A DNA stretch of 64,000 nt. Source: Peptostreptococcus stomatis DSM 17678 (GTDB taxonomy: Bacteria; Bacillota; Clostridia; Peptostreptococcales; Peptostreptococcaceae). Each line of letters begins with the position of its first letter. Within the stretch, counting starts at the first letter, position 1. The stretch lies in NCBI RefSeq assembly GCF_000147675.1, contig NZ_ADGQ01000004.1:1-64000 (forward strand), in the 5' to 3' direction. A program made the position numbers and the translations under genes. This document shows, piece by piece, positions 35,305-45,401 of this stretch. Under the pieces are notes generated by a model. That model was not told where the DNA came from and did no database searches. It saw only the letters and a program-made list of their open reading frames with translations.

Positions 35305-36510
35305 ATGAAAATTAGAGTTTTGGAAGTATCCGAAGTAAATGAATATATTAAAAAAGTTTTTTTAGATGATCCTATCCTCAATAGTGTGAAAGTAAGAGGA
35401 GAGATATCTAATTTTAAGATACATTCTAGTGGTCATGTATACTTGACCCTAAAGGATAATAAGTCAAAAATTAGGTGTATGATCTATAGGTCTGACTATA
35501 ATAAGGACCTAGAATTAGACAATGGAAGTAAGATAGTTGCAGATGGATATATTTCTAATTACGTAAGTGATGGATCCTACCAACTGTATATGAAAAATGT
35601 TTCTCTTGAAGGTGTAGGCAACCTATACCTAGATTTTTTAAAGTTAAAGGAAAAGCTAGATAAGGAGGGACTTTTTTCTAACTACTACAAGAAACCCATA
35701 CCTAGGTTTCCCAAGTCTATAGGTGTGGTTACATCTGAGACTGGGGCAGTCATTAGGGATATAATAAATGTTATAAGCAGGAGGTACCCAAAGGTAGCAA
35801 TTAAGTTGTATCCAGCACTGGTACAGGGGAAGGATTCAGTTTCTAGCCTAATAGCAGGTATAAACTTTTTTAATTTGGAATACCCTGTTGATACAATTAT
35901 TATAGGAAGAGGTGGTGGCTCTCTTGAGGAATTGTGGTCTTTTAATGATGAAGACCTGGCCAGGGCCATATTCGCGTCTTCAATACCAGTAATATCAGCA
36001 GTGGGCCATGAAACTGATTTCACTATTTGTGATTTTGTTTCAGATGAAAGGGCACCAACTCCTTCTGCAGCGGCTGAGATAGCTACACCAAATTTAGCTG
36101 ACCTTTTAAGGGAACAAGATTTAATGGCCAAGCGCATGACCAACTCTATAAATAATAGGATTATTTTAGAAAAACACAGGCTAAGGTCTAGCATGGATAG
36201 GTTTAGTCAGTATGCTGATAGGTATATGCTTGGGGATAGGTATATAGCCCTGGATATGATATTAGATAAGATAGATTCAAGTTTTACCAAGTATATTCAA
36301 AATAAAAGGGAAGAAATGAACTTGTATGGGGTTAAGATGTCCAGTTTAAACCCCTTTTCAATATTTGATAGGGGATATTCAATAGCGGAAAAAGAAGGAA
36401 GGATAGTCTCCACTATCAGGGATATTGACCAGGGAGACAAGTTGAAAATAAATCTTAAGGATGGAAAACTGGACTGTCAGGTAGTGGATATAGAGGCTAA
36501 TGATAAGTAA
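35305..36510 (+). CDS. xseA: Exodeoxyribonuclease VII large subunit
   Basis: 401 residues with an N-terminal OB-fold (SVKVRGEISNFKIHSSGHVYLTLKD), then the catalytic domain (GVVTSETGAVIRDIINVISRRYP, GRGGGSLEELWSFNDEDLARAIF, SAVGHETDFTICDFVSDERAPTPSAAAE). A coiled region and the C-terminal FDRGYSI segment follow. Degrades single-stranded DNA to oligonucleotides together with XseB. First gene of the long xseA-to-trhP stretch, 67 bp upstream of xseB. Confidence 0.97.
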   Translation: MKIRVLEVSEVNEYIKKVFLDDPILNSVKVRGEISNFKIHSSGHVYLTLKDNKSKIRCMIYRSDYNKDLELDNGSKIVADGYISNYVSDGSYQLYMKNVSLEGVGNLYLDFLKLKEKLDKEGLFSNYYKKPIPRFPKSIGVVTSETGAVIRDIINVISRRYPKVAIKLYPALVQGKDSVSSLIAGINFFNLEYPVDTIIIGRGGGSLEELWSFNDEDLARAIFASSIPVISAVGHETDFTICDFVSDERAPTPSAAAEIATPNLADLLREQDLMAKRMTNSINNRIILEKHRLRSSMDRFSQYADRYMLGDRYIALDMILDKIDSSFTKYIQNKREEMNLYGVKMSSLNPFSIFDRGYSIAEKEGRIVSTIRDIDQGDKLKINLKDGKLDCQVVDIEANDK

Positions 36511-36577
36511 TAGTATATAAAATGTATTTAACTAATAAACAATAAATGAGTAAAGAGAATAAGATAGGGGTGGCAAT

Positions 36578-36823
36578 TTGAATTCGGACAAGTTGGTAAG
36601 TATAAGTGAAATAGATATAGAAAAGATGTCTTATGAGGAGGCTTTCGATATGATGAAGGACCTGGTTAGTCAGTTAGAAAATGGCCAGGTAAACCTTGAA
36701 GAGTCTCTTAAGTTATTCGAATATGGAAGTCGTCTGTATAGGCACTGTAATGCTATATTGGAAAAAACAGAAATGAAGATAAGTAAATTCAATGAATATA
36801 AGGAAGAAGTAGAGGTGGACTAA
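36578..36823 (+). CDS. xseB: Exodeoxyribonuclease VII small subunit
   Basis: 81 residues with the family core MSYEEAFDMMKDLVSQLENGQVNLEESLKLFEYG. The start is TTG at 36578 with GGGGTGG upstream. Its stop TAA shares a base with the ispA ATG, so the two are translationally coupled. Partner of XseA. Confidence 0.94.
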   Translation: MNSDKLVSISEIDIEKMSYEEAFDMMKDLVSQLENGQVNLEESLKLFEYGSRLYRHCNAILEKTEMKISKFNEYKEEVEVD

Positions 36824-37707
36824 TGGATTTCATCAGTGAATTGAAAAAGAAGAGTGATTTTATAGAAGCAGAGATTTATGCCTACCTACCACTGGAAGAG
36901 GGCTATCAAAAGACTCTTTTTTCAGCCATGAATTATAGCTATAAGGCAGGTGGTAAGAGGTTAAGGCCAATCTTGATTATGGAGTCATATAAGCTATGCG
37001 GTGGAAAGGGTAGTGAATACCTTCCTTATGCAGCAGCAATAGAAATGATCCATACCTATTCACTAATTCATGATGACCTACCAGCCTTGGACAATGATGA
37101 CCTTAGGAGGGGGAAGAAAACCAACCATAAGGTCTTTGGAGAAGCCATGGCTATATTGGCAGGAGATGGTCTCCTAAACTATGCCTATGAGGTAATCTTA
37201 AACCATGCCCTTAATTCATCTGACCAGCCATCAGCAATTAAGGCCTGCAAGGCCATAGCAGATGGGGCTGGTATATATGGTATGGTCGGAGGTCAGGTAG
37301 TAGACGTTGAGAGCGAGTCTAAGGAAATAGACCTAGCCTGTCTGGACTTTATCCACTTGAACAAGACGGCAGCTATGATAGTTGCCTGCATGAAGTCAGG
37401 TGCTTACCTGGCAGGTGCAGATGATGATACAGTTGAAAAGTTAGAAGCCTATGGAAGGTATCTAGGTTTGGCCTTTCAGATAGCTGATGATATCCTTGAT
37501 ATCGAGGGCGATGAAAAGGAACTCGGTAAAAATGTTGGTAGTGATATAGAAAATGACAAGGCTACTTATCCCCATATACTTGGTATGGAAAGGTCTAAAG
37601 AAATTGCCAGAGACCTGGTTGTCAAGGCAAAAGAAAAGATAGAGGCTTTTGAAGGGGCAGAGTTTCTAGTTGGATTGGCCGACTATGTCATCAGCAGAAA
37701 CAAGTAG
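36823..37707 (+). CDS. ispA: Short-chain polyprenyl (farnesyl/geranylgeranyl) diphosphate synthase
   Basis: 294 residues with both aspartate-rich motifs: HDDLPALDNDDLRRG (FARM) near residue 84 and FQIADDILDIEGD (SARM) near 222. GGKRLRP near the N-terminus binds the isopentenyl diphosphate. It condenses isopentenyl diphosphate onto allylic diphosphates to feed undecaprenyl and quinone pathways. ispA designation rests on gene order beside xseB and dxs. Overlaps xseB by one base. Confidence 0.95.
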   Translation: MDFISELKKKSDFIEAEIYAYLPLEEGYQKTLFSAMNYSYKAGGKRLRPILIMESYKLCGGKGSEYLPYAAAIEMIHTYSLIHDDLPALDNDDLRRGKKTNHKVFGEAMAILAGDGLLNYAYEVILNHALNSSDQPSAIKACKAIADGAGIYGMVGGQVVDVESESKEIDLACLDFIHLNKTAAMIVACMKSGAYLAGADDDTVEKLEAYGRYLGLAFQIADDILDIEGDEKELGKNVGSDIENDKATYPHILGMERSKEIARDLVVKAKEKIEAFEGAEFLVGLADYVISRNK

Positions 37708-37723
37708 TGGTAATGGAGGAAGT

Positions 37724-38155
37724 ATGAGTTTTTTCAGTGAGATATTTAGTAACGAGATCTTGTGGGTTAGTATATTTGCCTGTTTTTTTGCCCAGTTTTT
37801 AAAAATTTTCTCAGGTGAAAAAGGCATAGATATTAGTAGAATCATAGTTTCTGGTGGTATGCCTAGTTCACATAGTTCTTTTGTTTCTTGTATGTCTACA
37901 ATGATAGGTCTTAAGTATGGTTTTTCATCTGACTTATTTGCAGTAGCAGTGGTTGTATCATTGATTATTATGTACGATGCATCAGGTGTAAGACAGGCTG
38001 TAGGTAAGCAGGCTACAATACTTAACCAGTTAATAGAGGATTGGCAGAAGAAGAAGGAAATAAAGCAGGAGAAACTTAAGGAGTTAATGGGACATACACC
38101 AAAGCAGGTTTTCTTTGGTGGCTTATTAGGTATAATTATAGGCCTAATATTCTAG
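37724..38155 (+). CDS. Divergent PAP2 family protein (DUF212/YuiD-like)
   Basis: 143 residues from the ATG at 37724 (TGGAGGAAGT upstream); the in-frame ATG at 37670 lies inside ispA. It has the family signature SGGMPSSHSSFVSCM, then YDASGVRQAVGKQATILNQL, and a C-terminal GHTPKQVFFGGLLGIIIG. About four membrane segments. Related to acid phosphatases/haloperoxidases but with altered catalytic residues. The setting between ispA and dxs is common in clostridia and suggests a link with isoprenoid phosphates (inference). Confidence 0.9.
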   Translation: MSFFSEIFSNEILWVSIFACFFAQFLKIFSGEKGIDISRIIVSGGMPSSHSSFVSCMSTMIGLKYGFSSDLFAVAVVVSLIIMYDASGVRQAVGKQATILNQLIEDWQKKKEIKQEKLKELMGHTPKQVFFGGLLGIIIGLIF

Positions 38156-38171
38156 ATAGTAAGGTGATAAT

Positions 38172-40118
38172 ATGTATGAATTAATAAGAGGGATAAATTC
38201 CCCAGCAGATATAAAAAGAATGAATAAGGAGGACTTGTCTAACCTGGCTAAGGATATCAGGAAGTTTTTGATAAAGAAGATATCAGCCACAGGTGGCCAC
38301 CTGGCATCTAACCTGGGAGTGGTTGAATTAACTCTGGCCCTTCACAAGGTATTTGACAGTCCTGAAGATAAGATTATATGGGACGTTGGTCACCAGGCCT
38401 ATGTCCATAAGATATTGACAGGGAGGCAGGATGGTTTTGACTCCCTAAGACAGTATGGTGGTATGTCGGGTTTTCCAAAGGAATCTGAAAGTCAGCATGA
38501 TATTTTTGATACGGGACATAGCTCTACATCCATATCTGTTGCCTTGGGACTTGCCTGTGCCAGGGATATACAGAAGCAGAAGCACCAGGTTATTGCCGTA
38601 ATAGGTGATGGTGCCTTTACAGGAGGGATGGCTATTGAAGCCTTGAATAACCTGGGATATTTGAATAAAAACATGATAGTAATCCTCAATGATAATGAAA
38701 TGTCCATAGACAAGAATACGGGTGCATTTTCTTCTTATATGTCAAAGATAATGATGAATAGCGACACCCTTATCATGAAGGAAAACATTGATAAGTTTAT
38801 GAATATGACTCAAATAGGTAGCAAGATATCCAAGAGGGCAAATAGGTTGACGGATTCTATATTTACCAGCCTATCCCCATCTGAATGTGGTCTAATAGAT
38901 GCCCTTGGCATAAAGTATTTTGGTCCAATAGATGGTCACAATATAGAGGAACTGGTGGAGACACTTGAGTTTATAAAAAATGTGGATGGACCTAAGTTTA
39001 TACATGTTAAAACTGTAAAGGGCAAGGGCTATAAGTTTGCCCAAGACCATCCAGAAGACTACCACGGGGTAGGTAAGTTTGATTATAGGACAGGGGTCAA
39101 ACCAGGCAAGACCAGGTCAATTTCATCTATAGTTGGAATTACCCTTGCAGAGATGGCCAACTACAATGAAAATATAATAGCTATTACGGCGGCCATGCCT
39201 ACAGGTACTGGTTTAAATATATTTTCTAAGCTACATCCGGACAGGTATTTTGATGTTGGTATAGCGGAACAGCATGCGACTACATTTGCTGCCGGACTGG
39301 CCAAGGCTGGTTTAAAACCATACTTTGCAGTATATTCCAGTTTCCTACAAAGGGGATATGACCAGCTTATACACGACGTATGTATAACTAGCAAGCCCGT
39401 AACCTTTCTGATAGATAGGGCGGGTCTAGTAGGTAATGATGGTGAAACCCACCATGGTATTTTTGACCTATCCTACCTAAATCCTATACCAAATCTGACA
39501 GTTATGGCCCCAATGGATAGCCAGGAAATGATAGATATGATCAGGTTTTCTGAAAGAATGGATAGCCCCCTAGCTATCAGGTATCCTAGGGGAAGTGAGT
39601 ATATAATAAGTCAAAAGGACTATGATTTTTGCAAGATAGACAGGGAACCATTTGATTCCTATTCCATAGGCCAGCCCCAGGTTCTGATAGACGAGGTAAG
39701 ACCCCTTAAGGGAAATAATAATTTGAGAAAAGTGGCTATAATTAGTATAGGAAATATGATGAAACCGGTTCTTGATATCCTTCCTGATTTGAGGAAAGAA
39801 TACAGGGAATCCCACAATGGACAAGACTTTGAACTTATCCTATTAAATGCCAGATACTTGAAACCTTTAAATGTTGATACATATCTGGATATCCTGGGCA
39901 GTGTTGATAATGTTATAAGTCTTGAAGATAATGTGGTAACTGGTGGATTTGGTTCCAGTATCTTAAAACTTTTATCAGAGAACCATCTTGACACAAGACT
40001 GGATATATTTGCTGTACCTGATAAATTTATTGGGCATGGTAACACTGATATCCTGATGGACAAGCTTGGCTTGTCACCAAGTAAGATAAAAGATAGAATA
40101 CTTAAGATTCTTGAGTAG
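38172..40118 (+). CDS. dxs: 1-deoxy-D-xylulose-5-phosphate synthase
   Basis: 648 residues of a thiamine-diphosphate transketolase-like enzyme, making DXP from pyruvate and glyceraldehyde 3-phosphate (first MEP-pathway step). Motifs: [48 protein letters not shown] (TPP/Mg site), [18 protein letters not shown] with the catalytic Glu, and [15 protein letters not shown]. Seventeen bases downstream of the PAP2-like gene. With ispA here and dxr and ispG at 54-58 kb, much of the isoprenoid route is in this window. Confidence 0.98.
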   Translation: MYELIRGINSPADIKRMNKEDLSNLAKDIRKFLIKKISATGGHLASNLGVVELTLALHKVFDSPEDKIIWDVGHQAYVHKILTGRQDGFDSLRQYGGMSGFPKESESQHDIFDTGHSSTSISVALGLACARDIQKQKHQVIAVIGDGAFTGGMAIEALNNLGYLNKNMIVILNDNEMSIDKNTGAFSSYMSKIMMNSDTLIMKENIDKFMNMTQIGSKISKRANRLTDSIFTSLSPSECGLIDALGIKYFGPIDGHNIEELVETLEFIKNVDGPKFIHVKTVKGKGYKFAQDHPEDYHGVGKFDYRTGVKPGKTRSISSIVGITLAEMANYNENIIAITAAMPTGTGLNIFSKLHPDRYFDVGIAEQHATTFAAGLAKAGLKPYFAVYSSFLQRGYDQLIHDVCITSKPVTFLIDRAGLVGNDGETHHGIFDLSYLNPIPNLTVMAPMDSQEMIDMIRFSERMDSPLAIRYPRGSEYIISQKDYDFCKIDREPFDSYSIGQPQVLIDEVRPLKGNNNLRKVAIISIGNMMKPVLDILPDLRKEYRESHNGQDFELILLNARYLKPLNVDTYLDILGSVDNVISLEDNVVTGGFGSSILKLLSENHLDTRLDIFAVPDKFIGHGNTDILMDKLGLSPSKIKDRILKILE

Positions 40119-40146
40119 GGTTTAGCCTATATCAATGGAGGTAGCA

Positions 40147-40989
40147 ATGAAGAAGAGAATTGATGTATTATTGGTTGATATGGGTTTTTTTCCTAGTCGT
40201 GAACAGGCTAGGAGGACCATAATGGCCGGTAATGTTTTTGTAGACAATCAAAGGGTGGATAAACCGGGTACAATGGTCAAGGATGACTCTGAAATACTTG
40301 TAAAAGGCAAGCCCCTGGCCTATGTTAGTCGTGGTGGTCTTAAGTTAGAAAAGGCAATGAAAAATTTTGACATTAGTCTAGAGGGCAAGGTATGTATGGA
40401 TATAGGTGCATCAACAGGAGGTTTTACAGACTGTATGTTGCAAAATGGGGCTGTAAAGGTTTACTCAGTTGATGTTGGATATGGTCAGTTGGCCTGGAAA
40501 TTAAGACAGGATGAGAGGGTCGTTTGCATGGAAAGGCAGAATATAAGGTTTTTAGAGGTCGACGCCCTAGATGAAAGACCGGATTTTGCATCCATAGATG
40601 TGTCCTTTATATCTCTTAAGTTAGTCCTACCAAAGGCATGGGAACTTTTAAATGATGGTGGTAGGCTAGTTGCCCTTATAAAACCCCAGTTTGAAGCCGG
40701 TAGAGAAAAGGTGGGCAAGAAGGGGGTAGTAAGAGAAAGGTCAACCCATATAGAAGTAATAGAGATGGTTTCCAGACTTGCTATCAAGGAAGGTTTTAAA
40801 ATACTTGACCTTGATTTTTCACCAATAAAGGGACCTGAAGGAAATATAGAATATTTGATTTATCTTGAAAAAACAGACAAAAACATTGAAATAAATGATG
40901 AAAATGAGGATGTTAGACTCCTTGGTGGATATGAGGCTTACCATGATATGATTGTAGATTTGGTGGAAAAGTCACATTCATTAGATTAG
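40147..40989 (+). CDS. tlyA: TlyA family rRNA methyltransferase/hemolysin-like protein
   Basis: 280 residues from the ATG at 40147 (GGAGGTAGCA upstream). An N-terminal S4 RNA-binding domain (RIDVLLVDMGFFPSREQARRTIMAGNVFV) is followed by an FtsJ-type methyltransferase (CMDIGASTGGFTDCMLQNG, IDVSFISLKLVLP, ALIKPQFEAG). In mycobacteria TlyA 2'-O-methylates rRNA at sites that affect capreomycin sensitivity. In many Firmicutes nadK and argR lie between tlyA and recN; here recN follows 15 bp later. Confidence 0.94.
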   Translation: MKKRIDVLLVDMGFFPSREQARRTIMAGNVFVDNQRVDKPGTMVKDDSEILVKGKPLAYVSRGGLKLEKAMKNFDISLEGKVCMDIGASTGGFTDCMLQNGAVKVYSVDVGYGQLAWKLRQDERVVCMERQNIRFLEVDALDERPDFASIDVSFISLKLVLPKAWELLNDGGRLVALIKPQFEAGREKVGKKGVVRERSTHIEVIEMVSRLAIKEGFKILDLDFSPIKGPEGNIEYLIYLEKTDKNIEINDENEDVRLLGGYEAYHDMIVDLVEKSHSLD

Positions 40990-41004
40990 CAGAGGGAGAA
41001 TAAA

Positions 41005-42687
41005 ATGATTAAGGAACTGTATATGAAAAATTGTGCCCTAATAGAAGAACTAAGGGTGGATTTTGGTAGCAAGTTGAATATATTGACAGGTGAAACTGGA
41101 TCTGGAAAATCAATCGTCCTTGAGGGTTTAAACCTATGCCTAGGAGGCAAGTATGATCGTTCCTTTTTAAGAAAGGATTGTGACAGGGGCTTGGTGGAAT
41201 TACTTATATATACGGATAACCAAAAGGTAGAGGACCTCTTGAATGAGTATTCTATTCCATATAGTGACAAGGAGTTACTGGTATCTAGGTCTATATTTGA
41301 GGATGGAAAGTCAACTACTAAGTTAAATGGTAGGTCTATTAGGCTGGCTGACCTAAGAACTATTATGATGACTATCGTAGATATACACAGTCAGCACCAA
41401 AATCAGGCCCTATACAATAGGGATGTCCACCTTGAATTTTTAGACTTGTATGGGAAAGATAGCTTAAAGGATATAAAGTCAAAATATGATGCTAGCTATA
41501 AAAAGTATACAGACATTAAATCAAAGATTCTTGAACTTAATGATAATATGACGGAAAGAGAACTTGAGAGGGAAGTGGACCTTCTTAAATACCAAATAGA
41601 TGAAATTGAGAAGGCCAATCTCGACGTGGATGAATATGAGATATTAAAGGTAAAATACAAAAAATATTCTAACCAAGACAAGATAAATACGGCAATTTTA
41701 ACCAGTTATGATCTTTTAAAGTCTGGTGATTTGGGGGTAGAGGACAGGATTGGCAAGTCCCTATCAGCATTGGGGCCGGTAGCCGACTATGATATAGTCC
41801 TAGAAGACTTTGTAGAAGGTCTAGAAAATATCATGTACCAGTTGGAGGATCTTGATGCAAGTATGAGGTCTTATATAGATAAGAATGAATACAATCCCCA
41901 GATTTTAGAGGAAATCCAGCTAAGGATGGACTTCATAAATACTATGAAGAGGAAGTACGGAGATAAGATAGAGGATATTTTAGACTATAAGATAGAGATG
42001 AAACAAAGGCTCTATAATATTGAAAATAGGGAAGAACGTAAGTTGGCCCTATTAAAAGAACAGGAAAAAATAGAGGAAGACTTAGAAAAAATAGGAGGAG
42101 AATTGACTTCTTCTAGGATGAAAGTGGCCAATCTTCTAGAAGAAAGCCTATTAAAAGAATTAGAGTCTCTTAATATGAAAAATACAAAATTTAAGGTAAT
42201 CTTTAACAAAGTAGGTTATACTAGTAGTGGGTGTGATGATGTGGAATATTATGTTTCATTCAATCTAGGAGAAAACCTAAACCCCCTTAACAAGGTAGCA
42301 TCTGGTGGTGAAATGTCACGTTTTATGTTGGCTTTTAAGAAGATACTATCAGATGTAGATAAGATAGAAACCATGATTTTTGATGAAATAGATACTGGTA
42401 TAAGTGGCAGGGCTGCCCAGGTTGTCGGTGAGAAATTGGCAGAAATGGCCAAACACAAGCAGTTAATCTGTATAACCCACCTACCTCAAATAGCGGCATT
42501 TGCAGATGACCACTACTACATAGAAAAGAATGTTGAAAATGAGAGAACATTTACCAGCATAAGGAATCTCAGTTATCAAGATAGGCAAGAAGAAATTGCC
42601 AGGTTGATTTCTGGAAAAATTATAACAGAAAAGACCTTGGAACATTCTCATGAAATGATTGAGTTAGCTAAGAAAACAAAGGCATAG
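41005..42687 (+). CDS. recN: DNA repair protein RecN
   Basis: 560 residues, an SMC-like ATPase: Walker A GETGSGKS near residue 35, central coiled coils, then signature ASGGEMSRFMLAFK and Walker B IFDEIDTGISGRAAQVV. It organises DNA ends during double-strand-break repair. The start ATG has AGAGGGAGAA upstream. Its stop lies only 9 bp before steA; relatives that form spores carry spoIVB and spo0A at this point, and those are missing here. Confidence 0.97.
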   Translation: MIKELYMKNCALIEELRVDFGSKLNILTGETGSGKSIVLEGLNLCLGGKYDRSFLRKDCDRGLVELLIYTDNQKVEDLLNEYSIPYSDKELLVSRSIFEDGKSTTKLNGRSIRLADLRTIMMTIVDIHSQHQNQALYNRDVHLEFLDLYGKDSLKDIKSKYDASYKKYTDIKSKILELNDNMTERELEREVDLLKYQIDEIEKANLDVDEYEILKVKYKKYSNQDKINTAILTSYDLLKSGDLGVEDRIGKSLSALGPVADYDIVLEDFVEGLENIMYQLEDLDASMRSYIDKNEYNPQILEEIQLRMDFINTMKRKYGDKIEDILDYKIEMKQRLYNIENREERKLALLKEQEKIEEDLEKIGGELTSSRMKVANLLEESLLKELESLNMKNTKFKVIFNKVGYTSSGCDDVEYYVSFNLGENLNPLNKVASGGEMSRFMLAFKKILSDVDKIETMIFDEIDTGISGRAAQVVGEKLAEMAKHKQLICITHLPQIAAFADDHYYIEKNVENERTFTSIRNLSYQDRQEEIARLISGKIITEKTLEHSHEMIELAKKTKA

Positions 42688-42696
42688 GAGGTAATC

Positions 42697-43818
42697 ATGC
42701 GGGTAGAAGGTAAGTTGAAAAAAGACAAGAAAACTAAAAAACTCGCTAAGAGGATTAATGCGGGTGAAATAGCCCTTATAAACCATATAGATTTGGATGA
42801 AGTGGCTGCAAAGTCTTTGGTGGAAGCAAAGATAAAGCTAGTAATTAACGCGGCTGAGTCTATTAGCGGTAGGTATCCAAATGTAGGACCATCAATATTG
42901 ATGAAGGAGAATATACTAATAATAGACAATATAGGTATGGAAGCCTTTGATGAGTTAAATGAAGATGATGAAATCATTATCGAAGATGGAATTATATATA
43001 GAAGTGATAAGAAAATAGGTTCTGGTCAGGTAATGGATGCCAAGCTCGTTGTCGAAAAGACAAGGCAGGCATATGAAAACCTTGAAGTAGAATTGGATAG
43101 GTTTATTGACAATACAATAGAGTATGCCAAGAAAGAAAAAGGTCTTATATTGGGAGATGTAGAAATACCAGCCATGAAGACCAAGTATGAAGATAGACAT
43201 GTCTTAGTTGTAGTCAGGGGACACAATTATAAGGATGACCTAGAGGCTATGATATCTTATATAGAGGAGGTAAAGCCTGTCCTGGTAGGTGTTGATGGAG
43301 GAGCTGATGCCATTTTAGAATTTGGTTACAAGCCAGACGTGGTTGTAGGTGACATGGATAGTGTTACAGATGAAGCCCTTAAGGCAGCTGGTGAAATAGT
43401 TGTACATGCATACACTGATGGTAGGGCCCCAGGACTTAAGAGGGTAGAAGACCTAGGCTTAGAAGCTGTTGTATTCCCATCACCGGGTACCAGTGAAGAT
43501 ATAGCGATGTTGGCAGCCTATGAATACAAGGCCAAATTAATAGTTGCCCTTGGTACACATTCCAACATGATAGACTTCCTTGAAAAGGGAAGAAGGGGTA
43601 TGGCCTCAACCTTCTTGGTAAGGCTGAAGATAGGTTCTAGACTGATAGATGCTAGGGGAGTAAGTATGCTATACCAGAGTCGTTTAAAGCTAAAGTATGT
43701 TTTTGCCTTGATAGCAACAGCACTATTCCCGGTAGCTATAGTAGTTAGCCAGTCTCCTAAGGTGCAAACTCTCATGCAGTTGTTAAGTATAAAGATAAAA
43801 CTATTGTTACAGATATAA
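42697..43818 (+). CDS. steA: Putative cytokinetic ring protein SteA
   Basis: 373 residues. The N-terminal part (AGEIALINHIDLDEVAAKSLVEAKIKLVINAAESISGRYPNVGP) and a thiamine-pyrophosphokinase-like core (VLVGVDGGADAILEFGYKPDVVVGDMDSVTDEAL) match SteA, followed by a C-terminal membrane helix. In Corynebacterium SteA and SteB localise to the septum and affect daughter-cell separation (established there). AGGAGGTAATC precedes the ATG. First of a tight steA-steB-glycosyltransferase set. Confidence 0.9.
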   Translation: MRVEGKLKKDKKTKKLAKRINAGEIALINHIDLDEVAAKSLVEAKIKLVINAAESISGRYPNVGPSILMKENILIIDNIGMEAFDELNEDDEIIIEDGIIYRSDKKIGSGQVMDAKLVVEKTRQAYENLEVELDRFIDNTIEYAKKEKGLILGDVEIPAMKTKYEDRHVLVVVRGHNYKDDLEAMISYIEEVKPVLVGVDGGADAILEFGYKPDVVVGDMDSVTDEALKAAGEIVVHAYTDGRAPGLKRVEDLGLEAVVFPSPGTSEDIAMLAAYEYKAKLIVALGTHSNMIDFLEKGRRGMASTFLVRLKIGSRLIDARGVSMLYQSRLKLKYVFALIATALFPVAIVVSQSPKVQTLMQLLSIKIKLLLQI

Positions 43819-43840
43819 TGTAGATGTGGAGGAATAAGTT

Positions 43841-44704
43841 ATGCATATAAATTTTAAATATTTTATTGTATCTATAGGGGCAATATTCCTGGCCCTTGGT
43901 GTCGGAATTTTAATAGGTACAAGTATGGGATCCAGTGTGGATATACAGGAACAAAATGCAGCTATTGTAACAGATATTGATAAGCAGTTTAAACAGTTAA
44001 AGGAAAAGGATGACAAGCTTGCTGAGACCAATAAAAATCTGCTTGCAAAGTTGGACAATGTTAAAGACTTTATAGCTGGCAATGAAAACCTATTAAGTAA
44101 CCAGAAATTATCTGGGAAAAAGGTGGCAATAATATCTTTTAATGAAAAGGCTAACGTTGATAGTGTCAAAAATGCACTTACTAATTCTGGGGCTAGCATA
44201 TACTTAGATATACAAATTAAGGACGAAGCTGTAAATACTACTAACCTGGAAAAGATTAACACTAAGTTAGGTCAAAAGTTTACCAAGAAGGAAGAAGTGA
44301 TAAGCTATATAGCAAACTCAATAAAAAATTCTTCTGATACAAGCCCACTGGCTAGTTTGGAGGAACTTGGTTTAGTCAAGGTTAGGTCAAACAGTGGCTC
44401 ATATGAGACCATAAATTCTATTGTTGTATTTAACGGTTCAACTGCTAGTGGTAAAAGTAAATTCCCTGGACTTATTAAACCGATATTAGACCAGATAAAG
44501 GAAGATAAGTATACAGTTGCTATAGCAAGCAGTGGAGAAAGTGTAGGATTAAAAGACTTTTCTAAAATTAAGATAGCAACTATAGATAATATAGATGAGG
44601 CAGCTGGAAGGGTATCATTGGTTGACCTACTAGCTAGTTCAAATATAATAGGTAACTATGGAAATAGCTTAGTAGGTGACAAGTTATTGCCAGTTGGAAA
44701 ATAG
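43841..44704 (+). CDS. steB: SteB/MctB-like protein (DUF3186, 'copper transporter' family)
   Basis: 287 residues. An N-terminal membrane segment (YFIVSIGAIFLALGVGILIGTSMG) leads into a coiled coil (KQFKQLKEKDDKLAETNKNLLAK) and a large domain outside the membrane. This matches PF11382, whose members include mycobacterial MctB and corynebacterial SteB. The copper label is inherited from MctB; the neighbourhood favours the septum-related role. The gap to steA is 22 bp. Confidence 0.85.
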   Translation: MHINFKYFIVSIGAIFLALGVGILIGTSMGSSVDIQEQNAAIVTDIDKQFKQLKEKDDKLAETNKNLLAKLDNVKDFIAGNENLLSNQKLSGKKVAIISFNEKANVDSVKNALTNSGASIYLDIQIKDEAVNTTNLEKINTKLGQKFTKKEEVISYIANSIKNSSDTSPLASLEELGLVKVRSNSGSYETINSIVVFNGSTASGKSKFPGLIKPILDQIKEDKYTVAIASSGESVGLKDFSKIKIATIDNIDEAAGRVSLVDLLASSNIIGNYGNSLVGDKLLPVGK

Positions 44705-44712
44705 GAGGATCT

Positions 44713-45399
44713 ATGTTTACGAGTGTAATAATACCTGCCCACAATGAGGAAACCAGGATAAAAGCTACCCTTGATGGTATAAGAGATATAGATATTATTG
44801 ACCAGATCGTAGTAATAGATGATGGATCTAGTGATGGTACAGGTCAAGTATTGAGCAAGTATGCTTGTGAAAAATTACTATATGCTGTACAAAATCCTAA
44901 CCAAGGCAAGGGAAAGGCCTTGGAAAAGGGGCTAGAACTAGCTAGCAAGGATGCCGATGTCATAGTATTTCTAGATGCAGACCTCGGGTCAACTTCATCT
45001 GAGATAGCCAAGGTAATTGAACCTGTATTGACAGACCAGTGTGATGTATCAATAGCCAGGTTTAAACCTGCTAGCAAGAAGGGTGGCATGGGCTTTGTTA
45101 AGAGGCTGGCCAGGGATTCTGTATATAAAATGACAGGTGTAGAATTAAATGCTACTATATCAGGCCAGAGGGCCTTTAAAAGAGAGGTTATATCAAGATT
45201 TGACCATATGCCCGAAGGATATGGTGTAGAGGTTGGTATGACTATCGATATACTAAAATGGGGTTATAGGGTAAAGGAAGTAACTGTAGATATGACCCAT
45301 AACGAAACGGGAAGAGACTTAAGTGGTTTTATTCACAGGGGTAAACAGTATTTGCACATAAAGAAAATCGTGAAAGAAAAGAAACGTGAGTGGAGGTAG
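44713..45399 (+). CDS. Family 2 glycosyltransferase
   Basis: 228 residues of a GT-A fold enzyme: SVIIPAHNEETRIKATLDGI, VIDDGSSDGT, and VIVFLDADLGSTSSEIAKV with the metal-binding DxD. It resembles the polyprenyl-phosphate glycosyltransferases (DPM1-like) but has no membrane anchor. Its last codons contain the ribosome site of the next gene. Together with that polyprenyl-phosphate sugar-phosphate transferase relative it may build a lipid-linked glycan; the sugar is unknown. Confidence 0.88.
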   Translation: MFTSVIIPAHNEETRIKATLDGIRDIDIIDQIVVIDDGSSDGTGQVLSKYACEKLLYAVQNPNQGKGKALEKGLELASKDADVIVFLDADLGSTSSEIAKVIEPVLTDQCDVSIARFKPASKKGGMGFVKRLARDSVYKMTGVELNATISGQRAFKREVISRFDHMPEGYGVEVGMTIDILKWGYRVKEVTVDMTHNETGRDLSGFIHRGKQYLHIKKIVKEKKREWR

Positions 45400-45401
45400 T
45401 C

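Noticed and set aside
43841-44704. Copper transporter function for the SteB-like protein
   Set aside because: The label comes from mycobacterial MctB; no metal-binding Cys or Met cluster is visible, and the neighbours point to cell division.
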